A stretch of 13,573 bases of DNA, taken from NCBI GenBank assembly GCA_003445555.1, contig DMDI01000038.1, forward strand, positions 1 to 13,573, given 5' to 3'. Positions 1 to 7,360 of the stretch are shown piece after piece. Origin of the DNA: Desulfotomaculum sp. (GTDB lineage: Bacteria; Bacillota; Desulfotomaculia; Desulfotomaculales; Nap2-2B). The position numbers and the translations under genes are program-made. The notes under the pieces were generated by a model. That model searched no databases. It saw only the letters and a list, made by a program, of their open reading frames with translations, and was not told where the DNA came from. Position 1 is the stretch's first letter. The number at the start of each line of letters is the position of its first letter.

Positions 1-1169
1 CTCTAGATATGGATTTTCTTCACCACGGATGGCCCCAAAAAATCAAGCAGGCTGCCTGGCAGGCCCCGGTTTTTGCGGAACCTGATTTACCCCCTCCGGT
101 CAACTGGGAGGAAATTTACCGCCAGGTAATGACCCACGGAAATGTCTGCTCTAAAGAACCAATAGTACGCATGTATGACCACGGAGTTCAGGGAACCTGT
201 GCTCTTCCTCCTTTTGGCGGGGTAAACAGCGATGCCCCTAATGACGCGGTGATTTTAACCCCTCTTTTAGGACAACCCTGCGCATTAATAATCAGCCACG
301 GCCTAAACCCGGTCTTAAATAAAATTAACCCATACTACGGTAGTCTTTGGGCTATGGCCGAAGCAGTAGCTAACGCCGTGGCGGTGGGAGCAAACCCGCA
401 GGAACTGATGCTTATTGATAATTTTATCTGGCCTGTACCCGAGGAAAATTTTTTGGGAGATTTGGATTTGGCGGTAGATGCCTGCGTCGATTTTGCCCGG
501 GCAACAGGAATGCCCTTTATTTCCGGTAAAGACAGTTTGTCCAGTACTTACCGGGGAAAAGACAACTTGGTAATTCACATTCCTCCTGTTCTTTGCGTCT
601 CTGTTTTTGGCCGTCTGCCCGACGCCGCCAAAACGGTCTCGGCAGATTTCAAGAAAGAGCATAGTCAGATTGTCCTGGCAGGTTACCGCAACCTCATGGA
701 GATGGCCGGTTCTGTTTTTTATGATCTGGCCGGTTATATAGGAAATAACTTACCCAAAATTGATTTAGCCATTTTACCTAAAGTTTATCAAGCAATACAT
801 CGGGCTATAGCCGAAGGTGAAGTGCTGGCCTGCCACGACATAAGTGAAGGAGGACTGGCCGCCGCCTTGGCTGAAATGTGCTTTGGGGGTAACCTGGGGG
901 CGGTGATAAATATCCCGGCTGAGGAGAAAGCCGAAAACTTTTTGTTTAACGAAACGGCGGGCTGTTTTTTGATCGAACTAGACCAGAAAATTAACCCCTC
1001 CAGCCTTTTTGACGGTATACCCCATAAGGTAATTGGCTATACGGCCGGTCAAAGAGAAATTACCGCCTGCAAGCAAAAAAAACTGCTTTTTGCTTTACCC
1101 TTAGCCCCGCTAAAAGAAGCCTGGCAAAGGCCGATGAAGGAGGTTTTTGGTGGTAATATTACCGCCTAA
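1..1169 (+). CDS. purL: Phosphoribosylformylglycinamidine synthase, PurL subunit (C-terminal part, cut by window edge)
   Basis: Makes formylglycinamidine ribotide from FGAR, ATP and ammonia in cytoplasmic purine synthesis; the ammonia comes from PurQ. The reading frame is open to the left edge (two codons precede the ATG at 9), and about 388 residues remain of a protein that is normally 730 or more, so the true start lies outside and the ATG at 9 is internal. Counting from that ATG, I see GGVNSDAPNDA (70-80), a PurL-type ISGKDS motif (171-176) and HDISEGG (276-282), which belong to the second AIR-synthase-like half of the enzyme. The wording resembles longer PurS-PurL fusion types, but the N-terminal part needed to decide is missing. 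It ends 5 bp before purQ; together they form one transcription unit. Family assignment is firm; the subtype is open. Confidence 0.95.
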   Translation, partial: LDMDFLHHGWPQKIKQAAWQAPVFAEPDLPPPVNWEEIYRQVMTHGNVCSKEPIVRMYDHGVQGTCALPPFGGVNSDAPNDAVILTPLLGQPCALIISHGLNPVLNKINPYYGSLWAMAEAVANAVAVGANPQELMLIDNFIWPVPEENFLGDLDLAVDACVDFARATGMPFISGKDSLSSTYRGKDNLVIHIPPVLCVSVFGRLPDAAKTVSADFKKEHSQIVLAGYRNLMEMAGSVFYDLAGYIGNNLPKIDLAILPKVYQAIHRAIAEGEVLACHDISEGGLAAALAEMCFGGNLGAVINIPAEEKAENFLFNETAGCFLIELDQKINPSSLFDGIPHKVIGYTAGQREITACKQKKLLFALPLAPLKEAWQRPMKEVFGGNITA

Positions 1170-1174
1170 AATTT

Positions 1175-1951
1175 ATGCTGCCAAAGATTTGTATCTTGCG
1201 CACCGACGGAACTAACTGTGATTTGGAAACCTTTTACGCCTTTAATAAAGCAGGGGGGGAAAGCGAGTTTGTCCATATAAATCAATTACGCCAAGGAAAA
1301 TTAAAGCTGGCGGCTTATCATATTTTAGTTATCCCCGGGGGATTTTCCTATGGGGATGATATTAGCGCCGGCAAAATCCTGGCGGTAGAGCTTATCTCGT
1401 TCTTAAAGGAACAACTTGCCGGATTCTGGCAGGCTAAAAAACCCGTTTTAGGAATCTGTAACGGCTTTCAGGTTTTAGTCCACACCGGTCTTTTGCCGGC
1501 GGGCAAATTGGGGAGTATTAACGCTGCTTTAACGGCTAACAAAAGCGGTCGCTTTGAATGCCGCTGGGTAAAATTAAAAATAGAAAAAAATAATTGTATT
1601 TTTACCCAAGGTCTGGACAACAAAGTAATTTATCTGCCCGTAGCTCACGGAGAAGGTAATTTTTACACTGATTCAGCTACGTTAAACAATATTGAAGCCA
1701 ATGGTCAGGTAACTTTTCGTTACGTGGATAAAAATGACCGGCCCACCCAAACTTACCCTGACAATCCCAATGGCTCCTTAAATGCCATTGCCGGTTTAGT
1801 CGACCCTTCAGGTTATATTTTAGGGCTAATGCCTCATCCGGAGCGGTTCACCGAGATTTTTCACCATCCAAACTGGCGCCGGAATAACTTAAGGGAACCT
1901 CAAGGCCTGGCTATTTTCCGTAACGCTATTCAATACGTAAAAAATAGTTAA
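1175..1951 (+). CDS. purQ: Phosphoribosylformylglycinamidine synthase, glutaminase subunit PurQ
   Basis: Class I glutamine amidotransferase that hydrolyses glutamine and passes ammonia to PurL in the FGAM synthase complex. At 258 residues it is somewhat longer than the roughly 227-residue Bacillus type. Visible features: TDGTNCD near the N-terminus (11-16), the oxyanion region VIPGGFSYGDD (52-62), the nucleophile Cys95 in GICNGFQ, and the other two triad residues His221 and Glu223 in MPHPER. The ATG at 1175 is the only start in its frame after the stop at 1154-1156, and it gives the usual MxPKICIL-like beginning. Its ribosome site is odd: the strong AAGGAGG at 1137-1143, inside the end of purL, lies 31 nt upstream, so translation may depend on coupling to purL. 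Confidence 0.96.
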   Translation: MLPKICILRTDGTNCDLETFYAFNKAGGESEFVHINQLRQGKLKLAAYHILVIPGGFSYGDDISAGKILAVELISFLKEQLAGFWQAKKPVLGICNGFQVLVHTGLLPAGKLGSINAALTANKSGRFECRWVKLKIEKNNCIFTQGLDNKVIYLPVAHGEGNFYTDSATLNNIEANGQVTFRYVDKNDRPTQTYPDNPNGSLNAIAGLVDPSGYILGLMPHPERFTEIFHHPNWRRNNLREPQGLAIFRNAIQYVKNS

Positions 1952-1960
1952 TTATTTTTT
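1939..1960 (+). terminator. Weak AT-only hairpin at the end of purQ
   Basis: AAAAAATA (1939-1946) can pair with TATTTTTT (1953-1960) around a six-base loop that contains the purQ stop codon. The stem is purely A-T, so it would be a weak terminator; the run of T on its 3' side and the promoter just downstream make an end of the pur transcript here plausible. This is an inference from local sequence only. Confidence 0.22.
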
Positions 1961-1978
1961 TAAATACTAGCTAAATAC

Positions 1979-2007
1979 TTGTTAACTTATCAAATAATTT
2001 ATATAAT
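1979..2007 (+). promoter_or_regulatory. Sigma-A-type promoter for the MgtC-like gene
   Basis: TTGTTA (1979-1984) and a perfect TATAAT (2002-2007) are separated by exactly 17 bp in a very AT-rich spacer, predicting transcription from about 2014. A 7-bp inverted repeat, TTAACTT (1982-1988) and AAGTTAA (2028-2034), spans the core promoter and the predicted start and could be an operator, but with such base composition it may be chance. Confidence 0.6.
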
Positions 2008-2059
2008 TTACGTAATTTCATATAATTAAGTTAATATACGGCCGAAGAGGGGAATGTTT

Positions 2060-2929
2060 TTGGACTTACATTTACAGGGAACCATAGCTTTGCGTCTTTT
2101 GTTTGCTTTCGTTTTAGGAGCACTCTTAGGCTATGAGCGCCGGGTACAGCAAAAACCGGCGGGTTCACGTACCCATGCTTTGGTTTGTTTAGGGTCCGCA
2201 ATTTTTATGATTATTTCCATTTATGGCTTCGCCGGCATTCCCGGCCAAAGGGACCCGGCCCGTATTGCCGCTCAAGTGGTTACCGGTATGGGTTTTATTG
2301 GGGCCGGAGCAATTTGGAAAGAGCGTTCCTGGGTAGTAGGCTTAACCACCGCCTCTACGTTGTGGGTAAGCAGTGCCATCGGATTGGCCGTGGGAGCAGG
2401 AATGTATCTCCCGGCTATTATCGGTACTTTTTTAAGTTATTTGGCTTTAGAACTTCATAAATTTGAAAAAGTATTTTCTAACCGTGAAAAACGACCCGAA
2501 AAACGGCAACTAATTAATAATTTAGATTTGGAATATTTAAAAACTGGGTTAGAGGGCATTTTTGATCAACCAACAAAAATTCATATTTTAAATCTTTCTA
2601 ATCCGTACGTTATATCTTTTACTTTTAAAAAGAAGGTAAAAGATTCGTTTGTTTTATCCCTGGCTATTAAGGGTGATACCCTCAATTTAATTCTTATGTA
2701 CCTTCCTGAGCACCTGCGCGGGAAAAACTATACGCCAAAAATATTTACTTTACTTAAAAGCTGGTCTTTAGAGTACAAATTTAAACAAATTACCCTCACC
2801 TCAAAAAAAGAATTTAATCCTTTATGGTTGAAGCTTGGTTTTTATTCAACGGGTGATTGTATTTTTACTTACCGTCTAGAGACCGATAAAACATCTGATT
2901 TGCTTAAAGATAATCTTTCCGGGTTATAA
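2060..2929 (+). CDS. MgtC/SapB-family membrane protein with a GNAT-like C-terminal domain
   Basis: The N-terminal ~130 residues are a hydrophobic MgtC/SapB domain: GYERR (24-28), AGSRTHALVCLG, then DPARIAAQVVTGMGFIGAG (65-83), with about four or five membrane segments. MgtC proteins are linked to magnesium limitation and to control of membrane ATPases; the role here is not proven. The soluble remainder (about 140-289) does not look like the usual short ACT-like tail. Its order LILMYLPEHLRGKNYT, helix, FKQITLTS, WLKLGF (256-261) follows the GNAT acyltransferase pattern of beta4, acetyl-CoA loop, alpha3, beta5, alpha4. The loop is not canonical (LRGKNY in place of RxxGxG/A), so it may be inactive. 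Start: GAGGGG at 2047-2052 is only 1 nt from the ATG at 2054 but 7 nt from the TTG at 2060, so TTG is preferred. A promoter lies just upstream. Confidence 0.88.
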   Translation: MDLHLQGTIALRLLFAFVLGALLGYERRVQQKPAGSRTHALVCLGSAIFMIISIYGFAGIPGQRDPARIAAQVVTGMGFIGAGAIWKERSWVVGLTTASTLWVSSAIGLAVGAGMYLPAIIGTFLSYLALELHKFEKVFSNREKRPEKRQLINNLDLEYLKTGLEGIFDQPTKIHILNLSNPYVISFTFKKKVKDSFVLSLAIKGDTLNLILMYLPEHLRGKNYTPKIFTLLKSWSLEYKFKQITLTSKKEFNPLWLKLGFYSTGDCIFTYRLETDKTSDLLKDNLSGL

Positions 2930-3000
2930 TTTAAATTATAATTTATTATAGCTATAATGTTAGCTGAAGCCAAACGCCACCAGCTTGGTAGGCACGTAAT

Positions 3001-3032
3001 AAGTAGGGGCGTTAAATTTAACGCCCCTACTT
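3001..3032. repeat. Perfect 32-bp palindrome
   Basis: The half-site AAGTAGGGGCGTTAAA (3001-3016) is followed directly by its exact reverse complement (3017-3032). It lies in the 143-bp spacer between the MgtC-like gene and the permease gene. As RNA it would form a stable hairpin on either strand, but no T run follows on either side, so it is not a standard terminator. Its central 18 bp, GGCGTTAAATTTAACGCC (3008-3025), recurs exactly inside priA at 9361-9378. Confidence 0.95.
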
Positions 3033-3072
3033 GCGTTAAAGATATAGAAGAATTAAGGAGAAAAAAAGGTTT

Positions 3073-3855
3073 TTGAGGGATAGTTTTTTTCAAATAGACG
3101 TATCTCCCTTAGTTTGGCGTGTTTTTAAACGACACTTGATTGTTTTTTCCCGTAACTGGAAAGTAAATATAACCTTTAATTTTATTGAACCCTTTCTTTA
3201 TTTGATTGCCCTGGGAATAGGTTTAGGTGCTTATGTGCAGCCGATAGAAGGCTTACCGTACCTTAAATACCTTGCCCCGGGCCTGGTGGTTTCCTCGGCC
3301 ATGTTCGCTGCTTCTTATGAATGCACTTACGGAACGTTTGTAAGGATGGAATTCCAAAAAACTTTTCAAGCCATGGTAACCACCCCCATAAGCATAGATG
3401 ACGTAATAGCCGGTGAAATTATATATGGTGCTTTTAAAAGCACTCTTTACGGGATTGTTTTTTTGTTGGTTACGCTGGTTTTAGGTCTAGTAGCTTCGCC
3501 CTGGGTATTTTTAATGCCCTTTTTACTGGCGCTGGCAGGATTATTTTTCGCCATTATCTCTATAATTTGGACCGGTTTAGTTCCCCGCATAGAAAGCTTT
3601 AATTACTTTTTTACCCTAATTATGACCCCGGTGTTCTTATTTTCCGGTATTTTCTTCCCCCTTTCCGGCCTACCGCAATTTATCCAAAAAATCGCCTGGT
3701 TTAATCCTCTTTTCCACGTGACTAACCTTAGTAGAGGATTAATATTGGGTCCGTTAGGCCAAGGTCTATGGCTGGATTTGCTTTGGCTTTTGGTTTTTAC
3801 TATCCTCTTATTTCCTTTACCCATTTATTTAATGCGCCGGTTGGTAATTAAGTGA
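3073..3855 (+). CDS. ABC-2 type transporter permease (NodJ/DrrB-like)
   Basis: Membrane subunit of an ABC exporter; substrate unknown. The 260 residues contain about six hydrophobic segments (near 37-55, 68-88, 115-138, 144-168, 178-196, 232-254). The family pattern is clear: an RNWK-like cytoplasmic entry, PFLYLIALGIGLGAYV, PYLKYLAPGLVVSSAMFAA, TPISIDDVIAGEI, and FFPLSGLPQFIQKIAWFNPLFH before the last segment, which is typical of ABC2_membrane proteins. The start is TTG at 3073, since no ATG or GTG occurs in frame between the stop at 3037-3039 and this point; AAGGAG (3055-3060) is rather distant at 12 nt. Such permeases need an ATPase partner, normally the adjacent gene, but none is in this window. 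A shared or remote ATPase is likely. Confidence 0.9.
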   Translation: MRDSFFQIDVSPLVWRVFKRHLIVFSRNWKVNITFNFIEPFLYLIALGIGLGAYVQPIEGLPYLKYLAPGLVVSSAMFAASYECTYGTFVRMEFQKTFQAMVTTPISIDDVIAGEIIYGAFKSTLYGIVFLLVTLVLGLVASPWVFLMPFLLALAGLFFAIISIIWTGLVPRIESFNYFFTLIMTPVFLFSGIFFPLSGLPQFIQKIAWFNPLFHVTNLSRGLILGPLGQGLWLDLLWLLVFTILLFPLPIYLMRRLVIK

Positions 3856-3966
3856 CCAATTGCCCCCGGATAAAAATTAAAGTAAAATATAGTTAAGAAA
3901 CAACCGTTAAATGTTTAATAATATAAATATAAATCTTCAAATTTAAAGCGTGGTGCTCATTGGCTC

Positions 3967-5976
3967 ATGTTTCAACTAAAATCACCTTTCCCCCTGAGGG
4001 GGGACCAACCAAAAGCAGTTAACGCTCTAGTAGAAGGAATTAAAAGGGGCTACCGCCACCAAACGCTTTTAGGCGTTACGGGAAGCGGCAAAACATACAC
4101 TATGGCTCACGTTATTCAAGCTTTACAAAGACCCACTCTTGTCCTGGCTCCAAATAAAACCTTAGCGGCTCAGCTTTGCACTGAATTTAAGGAATTTTTT
4201 CCTGATAATGCGGTTGAATACTTTATTAGCTATTATGACTATTACCAACCCGAGGCTTATCTTCCTCAAACAGACACTTATATCGAAAAAGATTCTTCAA
4301 TCAATGAAGAAATAGATAAGTTACGCCATTCCGCTACTTGCTCCCTGCTTGAAAGGCGAGATGTAATTATTGTGGCCAGTGTCTCCTGTATCTACGGTCT
4401 GGGTGACCCTAGGGAATACAACAATTTAGTCCTCTCGCTGCGGCGAGGGATGGTCTTAAACCGGGAGAAAGCTCTACGCAAGCTGGTGGATATTCAGTTT
4501 GAGCGTAATGACATTAATTTTACCCGCGGCAAGTTTAGAGTCAAGGGTGACGTACTAGAAATTTTTCCTGCCTCGGCCGAAGACCACGCCATCAGGGTAG
4601 ATTTTTGGGGAGATGAAATAGAGCGTCTTTTGGAATTTGACGTTTTAACCGGGGAAATTATAGGAGAACGCCAGCACGTCTCCATTTTTCCGGCCAGTCA
4701 TTACACCGTATCATACCAACGCATGCAACAGGCTATCCGGAGCATTGAGGCGGAATTTGCCGAAAGGCTGCCGGCCTTAAAAGAGCAAGGTAAACTCTTA
4801 GAAGCCCAGCGCTTAGAGCAAAGAACTAATTATGATTTGGAAATGATGCGCGAAATGGGTTACTGTAAAGGAATTGAAAATTACTCCCGCCATCTTAGCG
4901 GACGCTCACCTGGTGAGCCGCCTTACACTTTACTTGATTACTTCCCGCCGGATTTTTTAATGTTTATTGACGAGTCTCACGTAGCCGTTCCCCAAATCCG
5001 GGGGATGTATGAAGGTGATCGCTCGCGCAAGAAAACGCTGGTGGAATACGGCTTTCGCTTGCCTTCCGCTTTTGATAACCGTCCTTTAAAATTTCACGAA
5101 TTTGAAAGCAAGCTTAGCCAGGTTATTTATGTTTCGGCTACACCTGGCCCGTACGAGTTAGAAAATAGCAAGCAGGTTGCAGAACAAATCATTCGCCCCA
5201 CCGGCCTGGTGGACCCAGAACTAGTGGTGAGATCTACCAGGGGACAAATTGACGATTTATTTAGGGAAATTACCCAGCGGGTAAACGACAAGGAAAGAGT
5301 GCTTGTTACCACTTTAACTAAAAAAATGGCGGAAGACTTAACCTCTTATTTTCAGGAGTTGGGAGTAAAAGTACGCTATTTACATTCCGAGATTAACGCT
5401 CTTGAGCGAATGCAAATTTTACGTGATTTACGCCTGGGAGTTTTTGATGTTTTAGTGGGCATCAATCTTTTACGGGAAGGTCTTGATTTGCCTGAAGTAA
5501 GCTTAGTCGCTATTCTTGATGCCGATAGAGAAGGTTACCTGCGTTCAGAACGCTCGCTAATTCAAACGTCCGGCAGAGCGGCCCGCAATATAAAAGGAAA
5601 AGTAATTATGTACGCCGACAGGATTACCCTTTCTATGGAGCGGGCAATTAAAGAAAGTGAGCGCCGCCGTAAAATCCAATTGACTTACAACCAAAAACAC
5701 GGTATCCTTCCCCAATCAATATCCAAAAAGATTTATGGGGTTATTGAAGCCACCAGTAAAGTGGCGGAAAGTGGGTCAATTTATCAAGCAAAACTTAAAA
5801 CCGGTAAGTTAACGAAAAAAGAATTAAAACAAACCGTTGCCCGGTTAGAAAAAGAAATGCGGGAAGCTTCCCGGAAACTAGAATTTGAAAAGGCAGCCGG
5901 GTTGCGAGATATACTCATAGAGTTACGCTTGGAATTAAGAGGAAAAGACAGCCGTTTAATATTCCAAGCCCAATAA
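3967..5976 (+). CDS. uvrB: Excinuclease ABC subunit B
   Basis: Damage-verifying helicase-like subunit of UvrABC nucleotide excision repair: it is loaded by UvrA, clamps one DNA strand and recruits UvrC. At 669 residues it has normal length (E. coli 673). Visible: Walker A GVTGSGKT (36-43), the beta-hairpin with [12 protein letters not shown] (89-100), DESH (335-338), the helicase motif around QTSGRAARN (533-541), and a C-terminal UVR domain (about 622-656) that binds UvrA/UvrC. The usual TIGRAARN is TSGRAARN here, a mild variant. The ATG at 3967 gives the conserved beginning with GDQPKA; no convincing Shine-Dalgarno precedes it. I found no LexA box in the AT-rich 111-bp leader. uvrA is not in the window. 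Confidence 0.98.
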   Translation: MFQLKSPFPLRGDQPKAVNALVEGIKRGYRHQTLLGVTGSGKTYTMAHVIQALQRPTLVLAPNKTLAAQLCTEFKEFFPDNAVEYFISYYDYYQPEAYLPQTDTYIEKDSSINEEIDKLRHSATCSLLERRDVIIVASVSCIYGLGDPREYNNLVLSLRRGMVLNREKALRKLVDIQFERNDINFTRGKFRVKGDVLEIFPASAEDHAIRVDFWGDEIERLLEFDVLTGEIIGERQHVSIFPASHYTVSYQRMQQAIRSIEAEFAERLPALKEQGKLLEAQRLEQRTNYDLEMMREMGYCKGIENYSRHLSGRSPGEPPYTLLDYFPPDFLMFIDESHVAVPQIRGMYEGDRSRKKTLVEYGFRLPSAFDNRPLKFHEFESKLSQVIYVSATPGPYELENSKQVAEQIIRPTGLVDPELVVRSTRGQIDDLFREITQRVNDKERVLVTTLTKKMAEDLTSYFQELGVKVRYLHSEINALERMQILRDLRLGVFDVLVGINLLREGLDLPEVSLVAILDADREGYLRSERSLIQTSGRAARNIKGKVIMYADRITLSMERAIKESERRRKIQLTYNQKHGILPQSISKKIYGVIEATSKVAESGSIYQAKLKTGKLTKKELKQTVARLEKEMREASRKLEFEKAAGLRDILIELRLELRGKDSRLIFQAQ

Positions 5977-5995
5977 ACTTGTAATTACTCAGGCA

Positions 5996-6040
5996 CCCCC
6001 ACCTAACCTCCCCCTTCAAGGGGGAGGGTTAGGGAGGGGG
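5996..6040. repeat. C-rich/G-rich imperfect hairpin element after uvrB
   Basis: A run of CCCCC, then CCTAACCTCCCCCTT, is followed after a single C by its imperfect complement AAGGGGGAGGGTTAGG and GGGGG. The stem has one bulged G and a small mismatch near its base. It starts 19 bp after the uvrB stop and could fold at the end of the uvrB mRNA, but no T run follows, so it is not a standard intrinsic terminator. Elements of this look are scattered through many bacterial genomes; that comparison is from memory, not from a search. Confidence 0.85.
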
Positions 6041-6046
6041 CAAAGG

Positions 6047-6131
6047 CCTGCCCGTTAGACCTGCCCGTTAGGTTGACAGGCACGATAGCAGTAACATAGT
6101 AAATAATTTGACAGCCTGTCAGACAGGCGGG
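6047..6131. repeat. Composite GC-rich repeat in the uvrB/acyl-CoA dehydrogenase spacer
   Basis: Begins with two tandem 13-mers, CCTGCCCGTTAGA (6047-6059) and CCTGCCCGTTAGG (6060-6072), followed by TTGACAGG. An AT-rich middle then leads to GCCTGTCAGACAGGC (6114-6128), a perfect 7-bp inverted repeat about one central base, and GGG. Both end pieces recur, inverted and in reversed order, at 12066-12086 and 12164-12184, so this looks like one copy of a dispersed non-coding element. Confidence 0.8.
6073..6100 (+). promoter_or_regulatory. Possible promoter for the acyl-CoA dehydrogenase gene, inside the repeat
   Basis: A perfect TTGACA (6073-6078) stands 16 bp before CATAGT (6095-6100), a 4/6 match to TATAAT. 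A better -10-like TATAAT exists at 6150-6155 but has no -35 at a proper distance. Some promoter is expected after the hairpin; which one is used cannot be decided from the sequence. Confidence 0.28.
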
Positions 6132-6186
6132 CAGATTTCTATACGTGTTTATAATAATAAAAATACAATGAAAAAGGGGAGAAACA

Positions 6187-7329
6187 ATGGATTTTGAATT
6201 AACCGAAGAACAGACTATGCTACGCCAGATGACGCATAAATTTTTAGAGCGCGAATTTCTTCCGGTAATAAAAGAGAAAGACCGCCAAAGTGAATTTCCT
6301 TTTGAAGTCATTAAGAAAATGGGGGCTTTAGGTTTAGCGGGAGGAGTAGTTCCGCTAAAATACGGAGGGGGAGGAATAGATTGGGTTACCCACGCTATTA
6401 TTAGCGAAGAACTGGGACGGGCAGCTTTTTCTTTATGTTTGATTGTTTCCATCGTCCAGATTGGACTGGTGGAAATGAGCATTTTAAATTGGGGCAATGA
6501 AGAACAAAAACAAAAATACCTGCCGCGCCTTTGTAAAGGAGAAATAATAGGTTGCCTGGCCACAGTTGAGCCAAATGTAGGTAGTAATGGGGCGGCCATT
6601 GAAACTAAAGCGGTACAAGATAAAAATTATTGGGTGCTCAATGGCAATAAAGTATGGATTACTAACGGATACGTTGCCGATATTGCTGTAGTTACTGCCC
6701 GGGCTAAAGATGGATTAGTAGCTTTTATTGTGGAAAGGGGGACGCCTGGTTTTTTAATTAATAAAATTGAAGGAGTAATGGGGAACCACATTTCCGGTAT
6801 AGCCAGCCTAACTTTCGATAACTGTCGAATCCCTCAAGAAAATCTCCTGGGAAAGGTTGGTGATGGGTTTAAACTGGCTATGTCCAGTATTCAACAGGCC
6901 CGTTTTGGTATTGCGGCAGGCAGCGTAGGTACAGCCCAGAGTTGCCTTGATTACTGCGTTAAATACGCTAAAGAACGCTATCAATTTAGTAAACCAATAG
7001 GAAGCTTTCAACTTATACAGGAAATGATTGCTAATATGACGGTTGAAACTGAAGCGGCAAGATTTCTTACTTACCGGGCTGGATATCTTAGAGATAAAGG
7101 TTTACCTTACGCCCGGGAAACCTCCATGGCTAAATATTATGCTACCGAGGTTGCCTTACGTGCCGCCACTAACGCCATTAGATTACATGGGGCTTACGGT
7201 TATTGTGATGATTTTCCCGTTGAGCGTTCTCTACGGGATATAATGGGGCCTATAATTTTTGGAGGAACCAACGAGATTCAAAAATTAATTATTGGTCGCG
7301 ATGTGCTTGGTATCAGTGCTTTCGCCTAA
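6187..7329 (+). CDS. Acyl-CoA dehydrogenase family flavoprotein with atypical active site
   Basis: FAD-dependent family that introduces a double bond next to the thioester of an acyl-CoA and passes electrons to ETF. The 380 residues have normal length and all three parts: helical N-terminal domain, beta domain with ATVEPNVGSN (125-134) and WVLNGNKVWITNG, and C-terminal helices with AKERYQFSKPIG and FGGTNEIQKLIIGR (358-371). Two departures: the first signature has Asn134 where Asp is common (GSD), and the usual catalytic Glu of the YEGT motif is Gly359 in FGGT. LCAD- and isovaleryl-type members carry their base elsewhere, but I could not identify one confidently here, so the substrate and even simple dehydrogenation are uncertain. 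ATG 6187 follows a good AGGGGAG site (6175-6181). No ETF, thiolase or CoA-ligase gene is nearby. Confidence 0.93.
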   Translation: MDFELTEEQTMLRQMTHKFLEREFLPVIKEKDRQSEFPFEVIKKMGALGLAGGVVPLKYGGGGIDWVTHAIISEELGRAAFSLCLIVSIVQIGLVEMSILNWGNEEQKQKYLPRLCKGEIIGCLATVEPNVGSNGAAIETKAVQDKNYWVLNGNKVWITNGYVADIAVVTARAKDGLVAFIVERGTPGFLINKIEGVMGNHISGIASLTFDNCRIPQENLLGKVGDGFKLAMSSIQQARFGIAAGSVGTAQSCLDYCVKYAKERYQFSKPIGSFQLIQEMIANMTVETEAARFLTYRAGYLRDKGLPYARETSMAKYYATEVALRAATNAIRLHGAYGYCDDFPVERSLRDIMGPIIFGGTNEIQKLIIGRDVLGISAFA

Positions 7330-7360
7330 AATTTAAAAATCAAAATCAGGAGATAGGTTT

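Noticed and set aside
315..662. 115-codon minus-strand open frame inside purL
   Set aside because: Antisense shadow of a well-conserved gene with no recognisable protein features.
2924..2958. AT palindrome TTATAATTTAAATTATAA and a TATAAT at 2953-2958 as a promoter for the permease gene
   Set aside because: No acceptable -35 lies at the right distance, and AT-only palindromes are expected in such AT-rich spacers.
3001..3032. Intrinsic terminator
   Set aside because: The hairpin is strong but no T run follows on either strand, so it is recorded as a palindromic repeat.
3856..3966. LexA-type SOS operator before uvrB
   Set aside because: No GAAC-N4-GTTC-like site was found; CAACCGTTAAATGTTT is too poor a match.
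5977..6186. CRISPR array in the repeat-rich spacer
   Set aside because: The repeats are two adjacent 13-mers and hairpins, not regularly spaced repeats with unique spacers, and no cas genes are present.
6003..6599. 198-codon open frame on the minus strand
   Set aside because: It overlaps the acyl-CoA dehydrogenase gene antisense and its far end is translated repeat sequence; it resembles no protein family.
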